A stretch of DNA of 64,000 nt from Metapseudomonas sp043392685 (GCA_043392685.1 JBHZGM010000016.1), one strand, 5' to 3'; shown: positions 6,629-15,872, numbered from the stretch's first letter. The notes: generated by a model from the letters alone, not told the origin. Translations and numbers: made by a program.

Positions 6629-9181
6629 ATGAACATTTCCACTCCTGATGTGCAAACGCTGGTCGTCATCGGCAATGGCATGGTCGGCCACCACTGTGTG
6701 GAGCAACTGGTCGAGCGCGGCGCACTGGGTCGCTATCGCATCGAAGTCTTCAGCGAAGAGCCGCTGCGCGCCTACGACCGTGTGCATCTCTCCGAGTACT
6801 TCGCCGGCCGCGACGCCGAGTCCCTGGCCCTGGGCGAAGCCAGCCTCTACCAGACTCCGGGCGTGACCCTGCACCTGGGCGTGCCGGTACTGGAGATCGA
6901 CCGCGAGCGTCGCGAAGTGGTCACTGCCAACGGCAGCGTCGCCTTCGACAAGCTGGTGCTGGCGACGGGCTCTTATCCCTTCGTGCCGCCCATCGAAGGG
7001 GCCGAAGGCAACTCGCGGCTGGTCTACCGTACCCTGGCCGACCTCGACACCATCCGCGCTGCTGCTGCCCAGGCACGCCGTGGCGTGGTGGTGGGCGGCG
7101 GCCTGCTGGGCCTGGAAGCCGCCAATGCGCTGAAGTCCCTCGGCCTCGACGCCCACGTGGTGGAATTCGCCCCGCGCCTGATGCCGGTGCAGCTCGATGA
7201 CCAGGGCGGCCAGGCACTCAAGGCGCGCATCGAAGCACTGGGCGTGGGGGTGCATCTCTCGAAAGCCACCCAGTCCATCAGCGCCGGCGAGGAATATCGC
7301 TACCGGATGAACTTCGCCGGTGAGGATTTCCTCGAAACCGACCTGATCGTCTTTTCCGCCGGCATCCGCCCGCAGGACGCCCTGGCCCGCCAGTGCGGCC
7401 TGGAACTGGGTCCGCGCGGCGGCGTGGCCATCGACGGCCAGTGCCTGACCTCGGACGCGGACATCTTTGCCATCGGTGAGTGCGCCGCCTGGAACGGCAG
7501 CATCTACGGCCTGGTCGCCCCCGGCTACCAGATGGCCCGCAGCGTCGCCGCGCAGCTCTGCGGCGAGGACGCCGATCCGTTCATTGGCGCCGACATGTCC
7601 ACCAAGCTGAAGCTGCTGGGCGTTGACGTGGGCTCCATCGGCGACGCCCACGGCGCGCTGCCGGGCGCCCGCAGCTACCGCTTCATCGACGAAGCCACCT
7701 CCAGCTATCGCCGCCTGGTGGTATCCGCCGACGGCAAGCAGGCCCTGGGTGCGGTGCTGGTGGGCGACAACAGCTACTACGACACCCTGCTGCAATACGT
7801 GCAGAACGGCATCAAGCTGCCGGCCGATCCGGCCAGCCTGATCCTGCCGGCGGGCGAAGGCGCACCGGCCCTGGGCGCCGATGCACTGCCGGCCACCGCC
7901 ACCGTCTGCTCCTGCCACAACGTCAGCAAGGGTGCCATCTGCTCGGCCATCGACAGTGGCTGCACCGACGTCGCTGGGGTCAAGGCCTGCACCAAGGCGG
8001 CCACCGGTTGTGGCGGCTGCGCGGCATTGCTCAAGCAGGTGGTGGAGCACGAACTGTCGGCCCGTGGCGTGGCCGTGGACAAGAGCCTCTGCGAGCACTT
8101 CGCCTACACCCGCCAGGAGCTATATGCGCTGGTGCGGGTGGAAGGCATCGAGACCTTCGAGGAGATGCTCGCCAAGCACGGCCGTGGCCATGTGGGCTGC
8201 GAAATCTGCAAGCCGGCCATCGGCTCCATCCTCGCGTCCTGCTGGAACCGGCCGATCCAGGAACCGTGGCTGGTGCCGCTGCAGGACACCAACGACACCT
8301 TCATGGCCAACATGCAGAAGAACGGCACCTACTCGGTGGTGCCGCGCATCCCCGGCGGCGAGATCACCCCGGAGGGCCTGATCGCCATTGGCGAGGTGGC
8401 GAAGAAGTACAGGCTCTACACCAAGATCACCGGCGGCCAGCGCATCGACCTGTTCGGCGCCCAGCTTCACGAGCTGCCGGATATCTGGGGCGAGCTGATC
8501 GCTGCCGGCTTCGAGACAGGCCACGCCTACGGCAAGTCCACCCGCACCGTGAAGTCCTGCGTGGGCAGCACCTGGTGCCGTTACGGCGTGCAGGACAGCG
8601 TGAAGATGGCCCTGGACATCGAGAACCGCTACAAGGGCCTGCGCTCGCCGCACAAGCTGAAGTTCGCCGTGTCCGGCTGCACCCGCGAATGCGCCGAGGC
8701 GCAGAGCAAGGACGTGGGCGTGATCGCCACCGAGAAGGGCTGGAACCTCTATGTCTGCGGCAACGGCGGCATGCGTCCGCGCCACGCCGAGCTGTTCGCC
8801 ACTGATCTCGATGACCAGACCCTGATCCGCTACATCGACCGCTTCCTGATGTTCTACATCCGCACCGCCGACAAGCTGCAGCGCACCTCGGTCTGGCGCG
8901 AGAGCCTGGAGGGCGGCCTGGATTACCTCAAGGCGGTGATCATCGACGACAGCCTGGGGCTGGCCGAGGAACTGGAGGCACAGATGCAACTGGTGGTGGA
9001 CCGCTACGAATGCGAGTGGGCCAACGCCATCAAGGACCCGGAGAAGCTCAAGCGCTTCCGCACCTTCGTCAACGACGGGCGCGGTGATCCGGATATCCAT
9101 TTCGTCAATGAACGTGGGCAGATCCGTCCGGCGAAGGCCGCCGAGCTCACGCTGATCCCCGTAGCCCAGGAGGTGGTCTGA
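6629..9181 (+). CDS. nirB: NADH-dependent assimilatory nitrite reductase, large subunit
   Basis: This 850-residue siroheme enzyme reduces nitrite to ammonium in the cytoplasm. Order of domains: N-terminal FAD site (VVIGNGMVG), NAD site GVVVGGGLLGLEA near 152, a BFD-like [2Fe-2S] region starting CSCHN near 427, ferredoxin-like nitrite/sulfite reductase repeats, and the siroheme/[4Fe-4S] ligands SCVGSTWC near 643 and SGCTREC near 683. Length is normal for NirB. ATG 6629 was chosen because an earlier in-frame ATG (6536) lies inside the antitermination leader; the Shine-Dalgarno is weak. nirD overlaps its stop by one base (TGATG). It converts the nitrite made by the divergent fused nitrate reductase. 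Confidence 0.95.
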   Translation: MNISTPDVQTLVVIGNGMVGHHCVEQLVERGALGRYRIEVFSEEPLRAYDRVHLSEYFAGRDAESLALGEASLYQTPGVTLHLGVPVLEIDRERREVVTANGSVAFDKLVLATGSYPFVPPIEGAEGNSRLVYRTLADLDTIRAAAAQARRGVVVGGGLLGLEAANALKSLGLDAHVVEFAPRLMPVQLDDQGGQALKARIEALGVGVHLSKATQSISAGEEYRYRMNFAGEDFLETDLIVFSAGIRPQDALARQCGLELGPRGGVAIDGQCLTSDADIFAIGECAAWNGSIYGLVAPGYQMARSVAAQLCGEDADPFIGADMSTKLKLLGVDVGSIGDAHGALPGARSYRFIDEATSSYRRLVVSADGKQALGAVLVGDNSYYDTLLQYVQNGIKLPADPASLILPAGEGAPALGADALPATATVCSCHNVSKGAICSAIDSGCTDVAGVKACTKAATGCGGCAALLKQVVEHELSARGVAVDKSLCEHFAYTRQELYALVRVEGIETFEEMLAKHGRGHVGCEICKPAIGSILASCWNRPIQEPWLVPLQDTNDTFMANMQKNGTYSVVPRIPGGEITPEGLIAIGEVAKKYRLYTKITGGQRIDLFGAQLHELPDIWGELIAAGFETGHAYGKSTRTVKSCVGSTWCRYGVQDSVKMALDIENRYKGLRSPHKLKFAVSGCTRECAEAQSKDVGVIATEKGWNLYVCGNGGMRPRHAELFATDLDDQTLIRYIDRFLMFYIRTADKLQRTSVWRESLEGGLDYLKAVIIDDSLGLAEELEAQMQLVVDRYECEWANAIKDPEKLKRFRTFVNDGRGDPDIHFVNERGQIRPAKAAELTLIPVAQEVV

Positions 9182-9552
9182 TGGCCCAGTACAGCGCACA
9201 ACGCATCGAAGTTTCCGAAACCTGGCAGAGCGTCTGCTCCCGCCAGGACCTGGTGCCCAACTCGGGCGTGGTGGCCTGGGTAGAGGGCGCCCAGGTAGCG
9301 CTCTTCTACCTCCCCGATGGCGAGGAGGGGCGCCAGCTGTTCGCGGTGGACAACCACGACCCGCTGGCCGGCGCCAACGTCATCGGTCGTGGCATCGTCG
9401 GTCACCTCGGTGGTGACCTGGTGATCGCCTCGCCCTTGTACAAGCAGCACTACCGCCTGGAAGACGGTTCCTGCCTGGAGTACCCGGAGCAGCAGCTGCG
9501 GGTATGGCCGGTCCGCTTGCAGGGGGATGTGGTGGAGGTTGGGCTGGAGTGA
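9181..9552 (+). CDS. nirD: Nitrite reductase small subunit NirD
   Basis: This 123-residue Rieske-fold protein lacks the Cys/His pairs that hold a Rieske cluster, as expected for NirD. It shows the conserved pattern of family members (PNSGVVAWVEG near 25, LFAVDNHDPLAGANVIGRG near 53, IASPLYKQHYRLEDG near 82). It starts on the A of the nirB stop codon, so the two are translationally coupled. It is the accessory subunit of the NADH nitrite reductase. A REP-like palindrome follows. Confidence 0.93.
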   Translation: MAQYSAQRIEVSETWQSVCSRQDLVPNSGVVAWVEGAQVALFYLPDGEEGRQLFAVDNHDPLAGANVIGRGIVGHLGGDLVIASPLYKQHYRLEDGSCLEYPEQQLRVWPVRLQGDVVEVGLE

Positions 9553-9565
9553 TGCCCGTCGGGTA

Positions 9566-9584
9566 GGGTGCGCCGTGCGCACCC
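9566..9584. repeat. Palindromic REP-like element after nirD
   Basis: GGGTGCGC-cgt-GCGCACCC is a perfect 8-bp inverted repeat 13 bases after nirD. The unit GTAGGGTGCGCCGTGCGCACC is common between genes in pseudomonads. It may stop or stabilise the nirBD transcript, but no T-tract follows. Confidence 0.6.
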
Positions 9585-9659
9585 GGCCCAGACCGGGCTA
9601 AAGCGGTCGGCGTTGTGCTCGGTGGTGGATTCGCCACCACAAAAAAGTGCCAGCCGGAG

Positions 9660-9929
9660 CTAAGCCTTGCCTTCGGCCGGCCCGCGCGCCCGCGCATACA
9701 TCAGGTGCGCATCCATCAGCAGCGCTTCCATCGTCGATAGCAGGAGCTCCTCGCGCAGCTGGCCGGATGCGCCGGCATCGCGCTCCTGGCGCAGGCGTTC
9801 GATCAGGCTGGAAACCTGCGCCAGGCGGTAGTCGCCCAGCCGGTGGCAAGCCTCGGGGCTGGAGTCGGCGCATACGTCCAGAACGTCGACGGGGAAGTCT
9901 TGCAGGGTGGGAAAGCGGTGCGAAGTCAT
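9660..9929 (-). CDS. Hypothetical protein, 89 residues
   Basis: I do not recognise this protein. It has an N-terminal MTSHRFPTLQDFPVDVLDVC and is otherwise mostly charged and helical, with no signal peptide or membrane segment. Two cysteines lie in the first 30 residues. It is convergent with nirBD and about 150 bp from the next minus-strand gene (the ChaC-like gene). The Shine-Dalgarno is weak (GAG before CAT 9927-9929). Codon use is like its neighbours, which supports a real gene, but there is no functional evidence. Confidence 0.55.
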   Translation of the reverse strand: MTSHRFPTLQDFPVDVLDVCADSSPEACHRLGDYRLAQVSSLIERLRQERDAGASGQLREELLLSTMEALLMDAHLMYARARGPAEGKA

Positions 9930-10082
9930 GTGCGGGTACTCGTAGCTGCTGGAGGGCTCAAAACGCTACGCACGCGCCCTGTAGGGGTTCAAGGCAAACG
10001 TATTGTGTGATTTTTCGTGTTGTCGGCAAGGAATCCTGGGCGCCGGGCCGCAATTTTTGGCGAGGCATTCGACCCGCAGTGC

Positions 10083-10742
10083 TCAGCTGAAGCTCAGCGC
10101 ACCCTGCTTGCAGCAGCGCACCAGGGTTTCCTCCAGCTTGCGGTCGGGCATGGCGTTGGCGCGCAGGATGCTGGCGGTCCTTTCAACGTAGTCGCGGGTG
10201 CTGCCGTAGCGGCCGCTGGCGCTGTCGAACACCTGGCGCAGCACATGGTCCGGCAGGGCGCCGGCATAGCAGGCGAAGTCGCGTCGCAGCACGAAACCCA
10301 GCGCCTGCACCCTGGGGCCGCCGTCCAGCTGGCAGTTGAGCCATTTCGGCTGGTAGGCGGCGTCGGGCATTTCCCGCTGCCAGAGGGCGAACAGGTGCTC
10401 CTCCAGTTGCTCCCCCGGAAGGCGATAGGCGAAGCCGGCGCAGGAGCCGCCGCGGTCCAGGCCCAGTACCAGCCCCGGGGTTTCCGGGGTGCCGCGATGG
10501 ATCAGCGACCAGAGGTACAGGCCGCGATGGTAGCCGTGGATGCGTGCGCGGCGCCGTTCCAGGGTGGGGCATTCCGGCCGCCAGATCAGTGAGCCATAGG
10601 CGAACAGCCAGACCGGACCGCCGCGATGGTGGGCCATGGTGTTTTCCAGGGAGGCGAGGAGTTCGGCGCGGGTGAGTTGCGCCGGCTGGTCGAGCAGCGG
10701 CGGGTAGGGAATGCTCTGAACGCTGGGGTTGGGGCCGTGCAT
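10083..10742 (-). CDS. ChaC-like gamma-glutamylcyclotransferase
   Basis: The 219-residue protein belongs to the ChaC/GGCT fold. It carries the substrate-binding loop WLFAYGSLIWRPE near residue 45, followed by the family features RGLYLWS and PGLVLGLDRGGSC. ChaC enzymes cleave glutathione to 5-oxoproline and Cys-Gly. The catalytic glutamate is expected in the QREM segment near 124. No leader peptide, so cytoplasmic. The start at 10742 has a poor ribosome site and could lie further in. It stands alone and diverges from the DUF3313 lipoprotein gene. Confidence 0.85.
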   Translation of the reverse strand: MHGPNPSVQSIPYPPLLDQPAQLTRAELLASLENTMAHHRGGPVWLFAYGSLIWRPECPTLERRRARIHGYHRGLYLWSLIHRGTPETPGLVLGLDRGGSCAGFAYRLPGEQLEEHLFALWQREMPDAAYQPKWLNCQLDGGPRVQALGFVLRRDFACYAGALPDHVLRQVFDSASGRYGSTRDYVERTASILRANAMPDRKLEETLVRCCKQGALSFS

Positions 10743-10871
10743 GACGTGCGCAAGGACTCTTCGGCGACGCCGCCAGTTTTACCAGTTGTGTCGCCGGGCG
10801 CGAACAGGCATTCGTCGAAATTGCCCGGGCGGCCTTGGCCGACACGATTTGTTGCAAGGAACCCGGTCACA

Positions 10872-10906
10872 CTGTCATGAAATGCTAAAAAACTGTCGTG
10901 AAATGC
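10872..10906 (+). promoter_or_regulatory. Tandem direct repeat resembling PhoB boxes
   Basis: CTGTCATGAAATGC (10872-10885) is repeated with one change as CTGTCGTGAAATGC (10893-10906), period 21 bp, about 95 bp before the lipoprotein start. CTGTCAT is the PhoB half-site, but real Pho boxes repeat every 11 bp and two turns would be 22. This could be a PhoB-like or another two-turn operator. A polyphosphate kinase gene lies downstream in the same direction, which is only suggestive. Confidence 0.35.
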
Positions 10907-10999
10907 GAAGTGCCGGAAAGCGCTCATCCATAGGCTTTGCCGCCAGTCAGCAGTGGGGTGCAACCCGCAGGGCCAACCCCGTCAAACCTGGAGTTTTCT

Positions 11000-11656
11000 A
11001 TGGTGAAACCGCTAATGGGATTTGCGCTGGCAGGGTTTGTCCTGCTGGGCAGCGGCTGTTCCAGCAAGGTCACCCAGCCTGAGCAGTATTCGGGCTTCCT
11101 GGGGGATTACTCGCAGCTTGAAGAGAAGATGTCCGCCAGCGGCCAGCCGGTGCTGCGCTGGACGGCAGCGGACTTCGACCCGCAACGCTATGGCTCGCTC
11201 CTGGTGGAAAAACCGGTGTTCCATCCCGCCCAGTCGCCCAGCGACCAGTTGAGCCAGCAGACCATGGACCAGATCGCCACCTACATGCGTCTGGCGCTGC
11301 AGCGCGAACTGATCGGCAAGGCCCGCCTGGTCGGCACGGCGGAGGCGGACACCCTGATAGTGCGTCCATCCATCTCCGCCGTGGCGATCTCCACCGAACA
11401 GCTGAAGGCCTACGAGGTCATCCCGATCGCCCTGCTGGCCGCCGCCGCGACCACCGCTGCCGGCATCCGTGACCAGGAAGTGACCATTTACGCGGAGCTG
11501 GAGGCGGTGGATGCCGCCAGCGGCAAGCCCGTGGTGAGGATGGCGCGCAAGGGCCAGGGACTGAACCTGGAGAACCGCAAGACACCGCTGGTGCTGGACG
11601 ACCTCAAGCCGGTGCTCGACGACTGGGCGCGGGACGCGCGCGACTTCAGGCCCTGA
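11000..11656 (+). CDS. DUF3313-family lipoprotein
   Basis: The 218-residue protein starts MVKPLMG with a lipoprotein signal ending LLGSGC, so it should be lipidated at C19 after cleavage. The mature part matches the DUF3313 type: FLGDYSQL near 34, a basic GKARLVGTAEADTLIVRPSI segment, and a small hydrophobic alanine-rich stretch followed by DQEVTIYAELE. Function of the family is unknown; it is an envelope protein. ATG 11000 has GGAG nine bases upstream and gives a proper signal peptide, whereas the longer frame would bury it. A second member of the family is at 16417-17100. Confidence 0.8.
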   Translation: MVKPLMGFALAGFVLLGSGCSSKVTQPEQYSGFLGDYSQLEEKMSASGQPVLRWTAADFDPQRYGSLLVEKPVFHPAQSPSDQLSQQTMDQIATYMRLALQRELIGKARLVGTAEADTLIVRPSISAVAISTEQLKAYEVIPIALLAAAATTAAGIRDQEVTIYAELEAVDAASGKPVVRMARKGQGLNLENRKTPLVLDDLKPVLDDWARDARDFRP

Positions 11657-11828
11657 CGGGCCTCCTCCGTTAAATACCCAGGCAGGAACCGGTCGATGGG
11701 CCGGTTCCCCTTCGCGTGCGCCGGAAATCCTGGCACTCAGCGGTCTGCCCACGAATCCGCGACATTTCCGGTGCCTTGCGCAGACCAACCGGACGCGGAC
11801 GTCTTCCCCCCGAAAACCAGGTGATGAA

Positions 11829-12182
11829 ATGGTCAGTGACGGGTTTCTCGATTACTTCGCCCTTGGCGTGCTGTTCTTCGTCGTGATCGTGCTGTTCTAC
11901 GGCATCATCGTGATCCACGACATCCCTTACGAAATCTCCAGGCGGCGCAACCACCCCCACCAGGACGCCATCCATGCCGCCGGCTGGGTGAGCCTGTTCA
12001 CCCTCCATGCGATCTGGCCGTTCCTGTGGATCTGGGCGATGTTGTACCGCGAGGATCGCGGCTGGGGCTTCGGCACGCCGAAGGCGGAACTGGAGCAGCA
12101 ATTGGCCGGGATGCGTCAGCGTCTCGAACGCCTCGAGGGGCAGGGCGCTTCCCGTTCGGCCCAGGCGGTAGAGGAGGCCTGA
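11829..12182 (+). CDS. DUF3302 (YiaW-like) inner-membrane protein
   Basis: 117 residues with two hydrophobic segments (about 10-30 and 52-72), then a soluble coiled-coil-like tail (LEQQLAGMRQRLERLEG). HDIPYEI and HPHQDAIHAAGWVSLFTLH are characteristic of YiaW-type DUF3302 proteins. In E. coli yiaW partners with yiaV, and here too an HlyD-family gene starts one base after the stop, so the two form an operon. The pair probably makes an envelope complex; transported substrate unknown. Confidence 0.8.
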   Translation: MVSDGFLDYFALGVLFFVVIVLFYGIIVIHDIPYEISRRRNHPHQDAIHAAGWVSLFTLHAIWPFLWIWAMLYREDRGWGFGTPKAELEQQLAGMRQRLERLEGQGASRSAQAVEEA

Positions 12183-12183
12183 C

Positions 12184-13143
12184 ATGGACCTGTTGCTGAT
12201 CCTCACCTACACGGCCATCTGCGTCGCCGTCTTCAAGATCTTCAAGATCCCGCTGAACAAGTGGTCGGTTCCCACTGCCGCGCTGGGCGGCGTGGTGCTG
12301 ATCGGTGCGCTGATCTTCCTGATGAACTACAACCACCCCTATTCGGAAGTGGCGCGGACCTACTTCACCTCGGTGCCCATCGTGCCCGAGGTGTCCGGCC
12401 AGGTCATCGAAGTGCCGGTCAAGGCCAACCAGCCGCTGAACAAGGGTGACGTGCTGTTCCGCATCGACCCGACGCCGTTCGAGAACCGGGTGAAGTCCAT
12501 CCAGGCACAGCTGATATCGGCCCGTGCCGACCAGTCCCGCGCCCGCGAACTGGCCGCACGTAACGTCGGCAACCGCCGCGACGTGGACCTCACCACGGCG
12601 CGGGTGGATGACCTGCAGGCGCAGCTGAACATCGCCAGGTTCGACCTCGACAACACCGTGGTACGGGCGCCAGGCAAGGGCTTCGTCACCCATGTGGCGC
12701 TGCGTCCGGGCGTCCGGGCGGTGAAGCTGCCGCTTCGACCATCGATGGTCTTCATCCCGGACGAAGGTCACTATTTCGTTGCCTGGATGCGCCAGAACAG
12801 CCAGTTGCGCCTGACCCCCGGCGACGAGGCCGAAGTGGCCTTCGACGGCATCCCGGGCCAGGTGTTCAAGGGCCAGGTGAAGCAGGTGATTTCGGTGATC
12901 GGTGAGGGCCAGGTGCAACCCTCCGGCAACCTGCTCAGCTTCACCGGTTCGCCGCCTCCCGGACGGGTGCCGGTGATCGTCGAAATCACCGACCCGGATT
13001 ACGCCCGCTACGCCGCGCTGATGCCCGGCGGCGCCTACGGTCAGGCGGCGCTCTACAGTGAGCATTTCCACCACGTGGCAGTGATGCGCAAGATCCTCCT
13101 GCGCATGGCGGCCTGGATGAACTACATCTTCCCCTTCCATTGA
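12184..13143 (+). CDS. HlyD/YiaV-like membrane fusion protein, short hairpin
   Basis: The 319-residue protein has two N-terminal hydrophobic segments (about 4-20 and 34-50), then a biotinyl-lipoyl half (VPEVSGQVIEVPVKANQPLNKGD), an alpha-hairpin, the second lipoyl half (VRAPGKGFVTHVALRPG) and a beta-barrel domain. HlyD-type proteins bridge an inner-membrane partner to the periplasm. The coiled-coil hairpin between the lipoyl halves is only about 75 residues, and the whole protein is about 60 residues shorter than E. coli YiaV (378), so the hairpin looks trimmed. It is cotranscribed with the DUF3302 gene, with no transport ATPase or outer-membrane channel adjacent. Confidence 0.82.
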   Translation: MDLLLILTYTAICVAVFKIFKIPLNKWSVPTAALGGVVLIGALIFLMNYNHPYSEVARTYFTSVPIVPEVSGQVIEVPVKANQPLNKGDVLFRIDPTPFENRVKSIQAQLISARADQSRARELAARNVGNRRDVDLTTARVDDLQAQLNIARFDLDNTVVRAPGKGFVTHVALRPGVRAVKLPLRPSMVFIPDEGHYFVAWMRQNSQLRLTPGDEAEVAFDGIPGQVFKGQVKQVISVIGEGQVQPSGNLLSFTGSPPPGRVPVIVEITDPDYARYAALMPGGAYGQAALYSEHFHHVAVMRKILLRMAAWMNYIFPFH

Positions 13144-13386
13144 GCGTTGCACCTGCTTTTCGCCACGGAGCCCCAGCGGGTGCCGGGGCGAGGGCAGGTG
13201 ATTCTTTCTGGCTGCGGGAAATCCGGCATGGATGGCGCAACGGTTTGCCACCCTCCGGATTCAAGGACTGGCGGGACGTTCCCGCTGGCCGGATGCGGGA
13301 CGGTCACAGGGAGTACCCGAGCGTGTCCGGACAATCGAGAGGATTCCGCGATGCGGAATCCGGATGTCTGGAGAAGAGAGGGATAT

Positions 13387-14205
13387 ATGGCCGGGAAATC
13401 CGACAAGACCAGGGAATCGGGCAAAGCGCCCAGGATGCCGCGCAAGGAGTACGAGGCGGAGCTGAAGCGACTGCATGTCGAGCTGGTGAAGCTGCAGCGC
13501 TGGGTCGTCCAGGAGGGCATGCGTATCTGCATCGTCTTCGAAGGGCGCGACGGGGCGGGCAAGGGCGGCGTGATCAAGGCCCTGACGGAACGCACCAGCT
13601 CGCGCATCTTCCGCAGCGTCGCGCTGCCGACGCCCACCGAGCGGGAGAAGTCGCAGATGTACGTGCAGCGCTACATCAGCCACTTCCCGGCGGGCGGGGA
13701 GGTCGTGATCTTCGACCGCAGCTGGTACAACCGCGCCGGCGTCGAACGGGTCATGGGTTTCTGCAGCGAGAAGGAAGTGGAGAAATTCTTCGCCTTCACG
13801 CCCTTGTTCGAACGCGCCGTGGTCGAGTCGGGGATCATTCTCCTGAAGTACTGGCTGGAAGTCAGCCCGGAGGAACAGCAGCGCCGGCTTGAAGACCGGA
13901 TCAACGACGGTCGCAAGACCTGGAAGCTGTCGCCGATGGACATCCGCTCCTTCGGCCGCTGGGATGAATACACCCGTGCCCGTGACGAAATGTTCATCGC
14001 CACCGATACGTCCTGGGCGCCCTGGCACATCGCCTGCTCCGAGGACAAGCGCCGGGTTCGTCTCAATGTCATCCGGCACATCCTGGCCCAGGTGCCCTAC
14101 CAGGAGGTGCGCGATGGGAAGGACGTCAGGCTGCCGAAGCGCGGCAAGCTGGGGGCGTACAGGTCGCCCGACTATCCCTTCCGCTACATCGAAGAAAAAT
14201 ACTGA
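13387..14205 (+). CDS. ppk2: Polyphosphate kinase 2
   Basis: The 272-residue PPK2-family kinase uses polyphosphate to phosphorylate nucleotides. It shows the Walker A loop FEGRDGAGKGG near residue 51, the lid/Walker B region DRSWYNRAGVERVMGFC near 112-128, and RRLEDRINDGRKTWKLSP near 165-182. A single PPK2 domain indicates the class that phosphorylates nucleoside diphosphates. ATG 13387 was chosen for the purine-rich AGAGAGGG just upstream and the typical charged N-terminus; an in-frame ATG at 13351 is possible. The gene is in the same direction as the next, an MltF-like lytic enzyme, 111 bp away. Confidence 0.93.
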   Translation: MAGKSDKTRESGKAPRMPRKEYEAELKRLHVELVKLQRWVVQEGMRICIVFEGRDGAGKGGVIKALTERTSSRIFRSVALPTPTEREKSQMYVQRYISHFPAGGEVVIFDRSWYNRAGVERVMGFCSEKEVEKFFAFTPLFERAVVESGIILLKYWLEVSPEEQQRRLEDRINDGRKTWKLSPMDIRSFGRWDEYTRARDEMFIATDTSWAPWHIACSEDKRRVRLNVIRHILAQVPYQEVRDGKDVRLPKRGKLGAYRSPDYPFRYIEEKY

Positions 14206-14316
14206 CTCGGCACACGGGCACTGAACCTTGCCTTGCGTGCATCGCCGTTCCCGGGCCGAGTCGTTCGGCCAGGGGGCGGAGCGCTGCGTGCCACGAACCA
14301 GATGACAGGAACACCG

Positions 14317-15831
14317 ATGGGAACTCGAATTCGGCGCCGACCGCTGTTGGGAACGCTCGCCCTGCCGGCCGGCTTGTTGATGGGACTGCTGCCGTTGCAG
14401 ATGGCCCTGGCCAATGCCATGCAGCAGGAAGCATCCCGGGTTGCACTGCCCATCCTCGCTCCCGAGCCGCCACCGGATCGCACCGACGACTTCGATTGCC
14501 TCCGCGAGCGCCGCACCATCCGCATCCTGGTGCCCTATAGCCGAACCTTCTTCCACATCGACCAGGGCCATCAGAAGGGTGTGAGCCATGAGGTGGGCCT
14601 TGCCTTCGAACGCTGGCTGAACCAGCGCTATCCGCGCCAGGCCGGCAAGGGCCGCTGGCACGTGATGTTCATTCCGGTAAGTCGTGAACATCTGCTGCCC
14701 AGCCTGGTCCGGGGCGTCGGCGACATCGCTGCGGGCGGGCTGGTGGAAGGGGAGGCCGCGCGCTTCGGCGGGCAGGTGGTTACCGCACCCGGTTCGTTCC
14801 GGGCCGATCCGGTACTGGTGAGCGGGCCGTCCGGCGAGCCGGTCGACAACCTCGATGACCTGTCTGGCAGGGAGGTGGCGGTACCGGCACTGGGCAATGA
14901 TTTCCGGGAACTGCTGGCGCTGAGCCAGACCCTTGTCGAGCGCGGCATGGCGCCGATCCGCGTGGTACCCCTGGACGAAGGAACCGAGCCCGAAGAACTG
15001 CTGGCGCTGGTGGACGCCGGCGTCCACGCCGCTACCGTCGTGGATCGTCGCGTGGCCCAGGCCTGGCAGCCGACCCTGGGGCGGATCGCAATCCAGCGGC
15101 CCGTAGACCTCGACTGGGGCGGCCACTACGCCTGGGCGGTGCGCCAGAACAACCCCGAGCTGTATGCGGTGCTGGCGGAGTTCCTTGCCGGGCAGGATCG
15201 CGAAAGCCGCCTCGGAAGGGACCTGAGCAATGGCCGCCGAGACCCTGGACGCTTTCTCGGCGAACCGGCGTCGGCCGCGGAGTTGCGCCGATTCCGCCAG
15301 CTCAACCGGGCCTTTATTGCTTCCGCCCGCCGCTACGACCTGGACCCGCTGATGCTGATGGCCCAGGCCTTCCATGAGTCCCGCTTCGACCAGCGTGCAC
15401 GCAGCAACCGGGGTGCGGTGGGGGTGATGCAGATGCTGCCGAGCACGGCGGCCGATCCCAATGTGCGGGTGGCGGGTGTGCGCAACAGCGCGGAACGGAA
15501 CGTCGAGGCGGCCAGCAAGTACCTGCGCTTTCTCGCCGACACCTACCTCGACGATCCGGCGCTCGATGCGGAGGATCGCATGTTCATGCTGCTGGCGGCG
15601 TACAACGCCGGGCCGGGCAATCTGCAGAAGGCGCGGCGCATGGCTCGGGAAAGCGGCCTGGATCCGGACCGCTGGTTCGGTCATGTCGAGTCGGTGGTGG
15701 CGAGGGAAGTGGGCCGAGAGCCCGTCGACTATGTGAGCAACGTGTACAAGTACTACATCGCCTACAAGTTCGCGCAGGACCGTGAGCAAGCACGGCCGGA
15801 AGGGCTGCTGGGCAGGCTGGAGGGAATTTGA
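14317..15831 (+). CDS. MltF-like lytic transglycosylase with solute-binding domain
   Basis: 504 residues: a signal sequence with a twin-arginine-like RRRP and a hydrophobic core, a periplasmic amino-acid-binding-like domain (about 60-310), and a C-terminal SLT lysozyme-like domain (about 335-480). The catalytic glutamate lies in AFHESRFD, followed by GAVGVMQMLPSTA and LLAAYNAGPGN, all hallmarks of SLT enzymes. It should cut peptidoglycan glycan strands to anhydromuropeptides. The order of domains matches MltF, which anchors in the outer membrane; no lipobox is seen, so it is more likely soluble in the periplasm. ATG 14317 has AGGA seven bases upstream. Confidence 0.85.
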   Translation: MGTRIRRRPLLGTLALPAGLLMGLLPLQMALANAMQQEASRVALPILAPEPPPDRTDDFDCLRERRTIRILVPYSRTFFHIDQGHQKGVSHEVGLAFERWLNQRYPRQAGKGRWHVMFIPVSREHLLPSLVRGVGDIAAGGLVEGEAARFGGQVVTAPGSFRADPVLVSGPSGEPVDNLDDLSGREVAVPALGNDFRELLALSQTLVERGMAPIRVVPLDEGTEPEELLALVDAGVHAATVVDRRVAQAWQPTLGRIAIQRPVDLDWGGHYAWAVRQNNPELYAVLAEFLAGQDRESRLGRDLSNGRRDPGRFLGEPASAAELRRFRQLNRAFIASARRYDLDPLMLMAQAFHESRFDQRARSNRGAVGVMQMLPSTAADPNVRVAGVRNSAERNVEAASKYLRFLADTYLDDPALDAEDRMFMLLAAYNAGPGNLQKARRMARESGLDPDRWFGHVESVVAREVGREPVDYVSNVYKYYIAYKFAQDREQARPEGLLGRLEGI

Positions 15832-15872
15832 GGAAGGCGCGGCCCTTGCCGGGGCAGGGGCCGCGAAGGGGG

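Noticed and set aside
13261..15789. 842-residue minus-strand ORF across ppk2 and the lytic transglycosylase gene
   Set aside because: It is antisense to two well-identified genes and shows no family motif.
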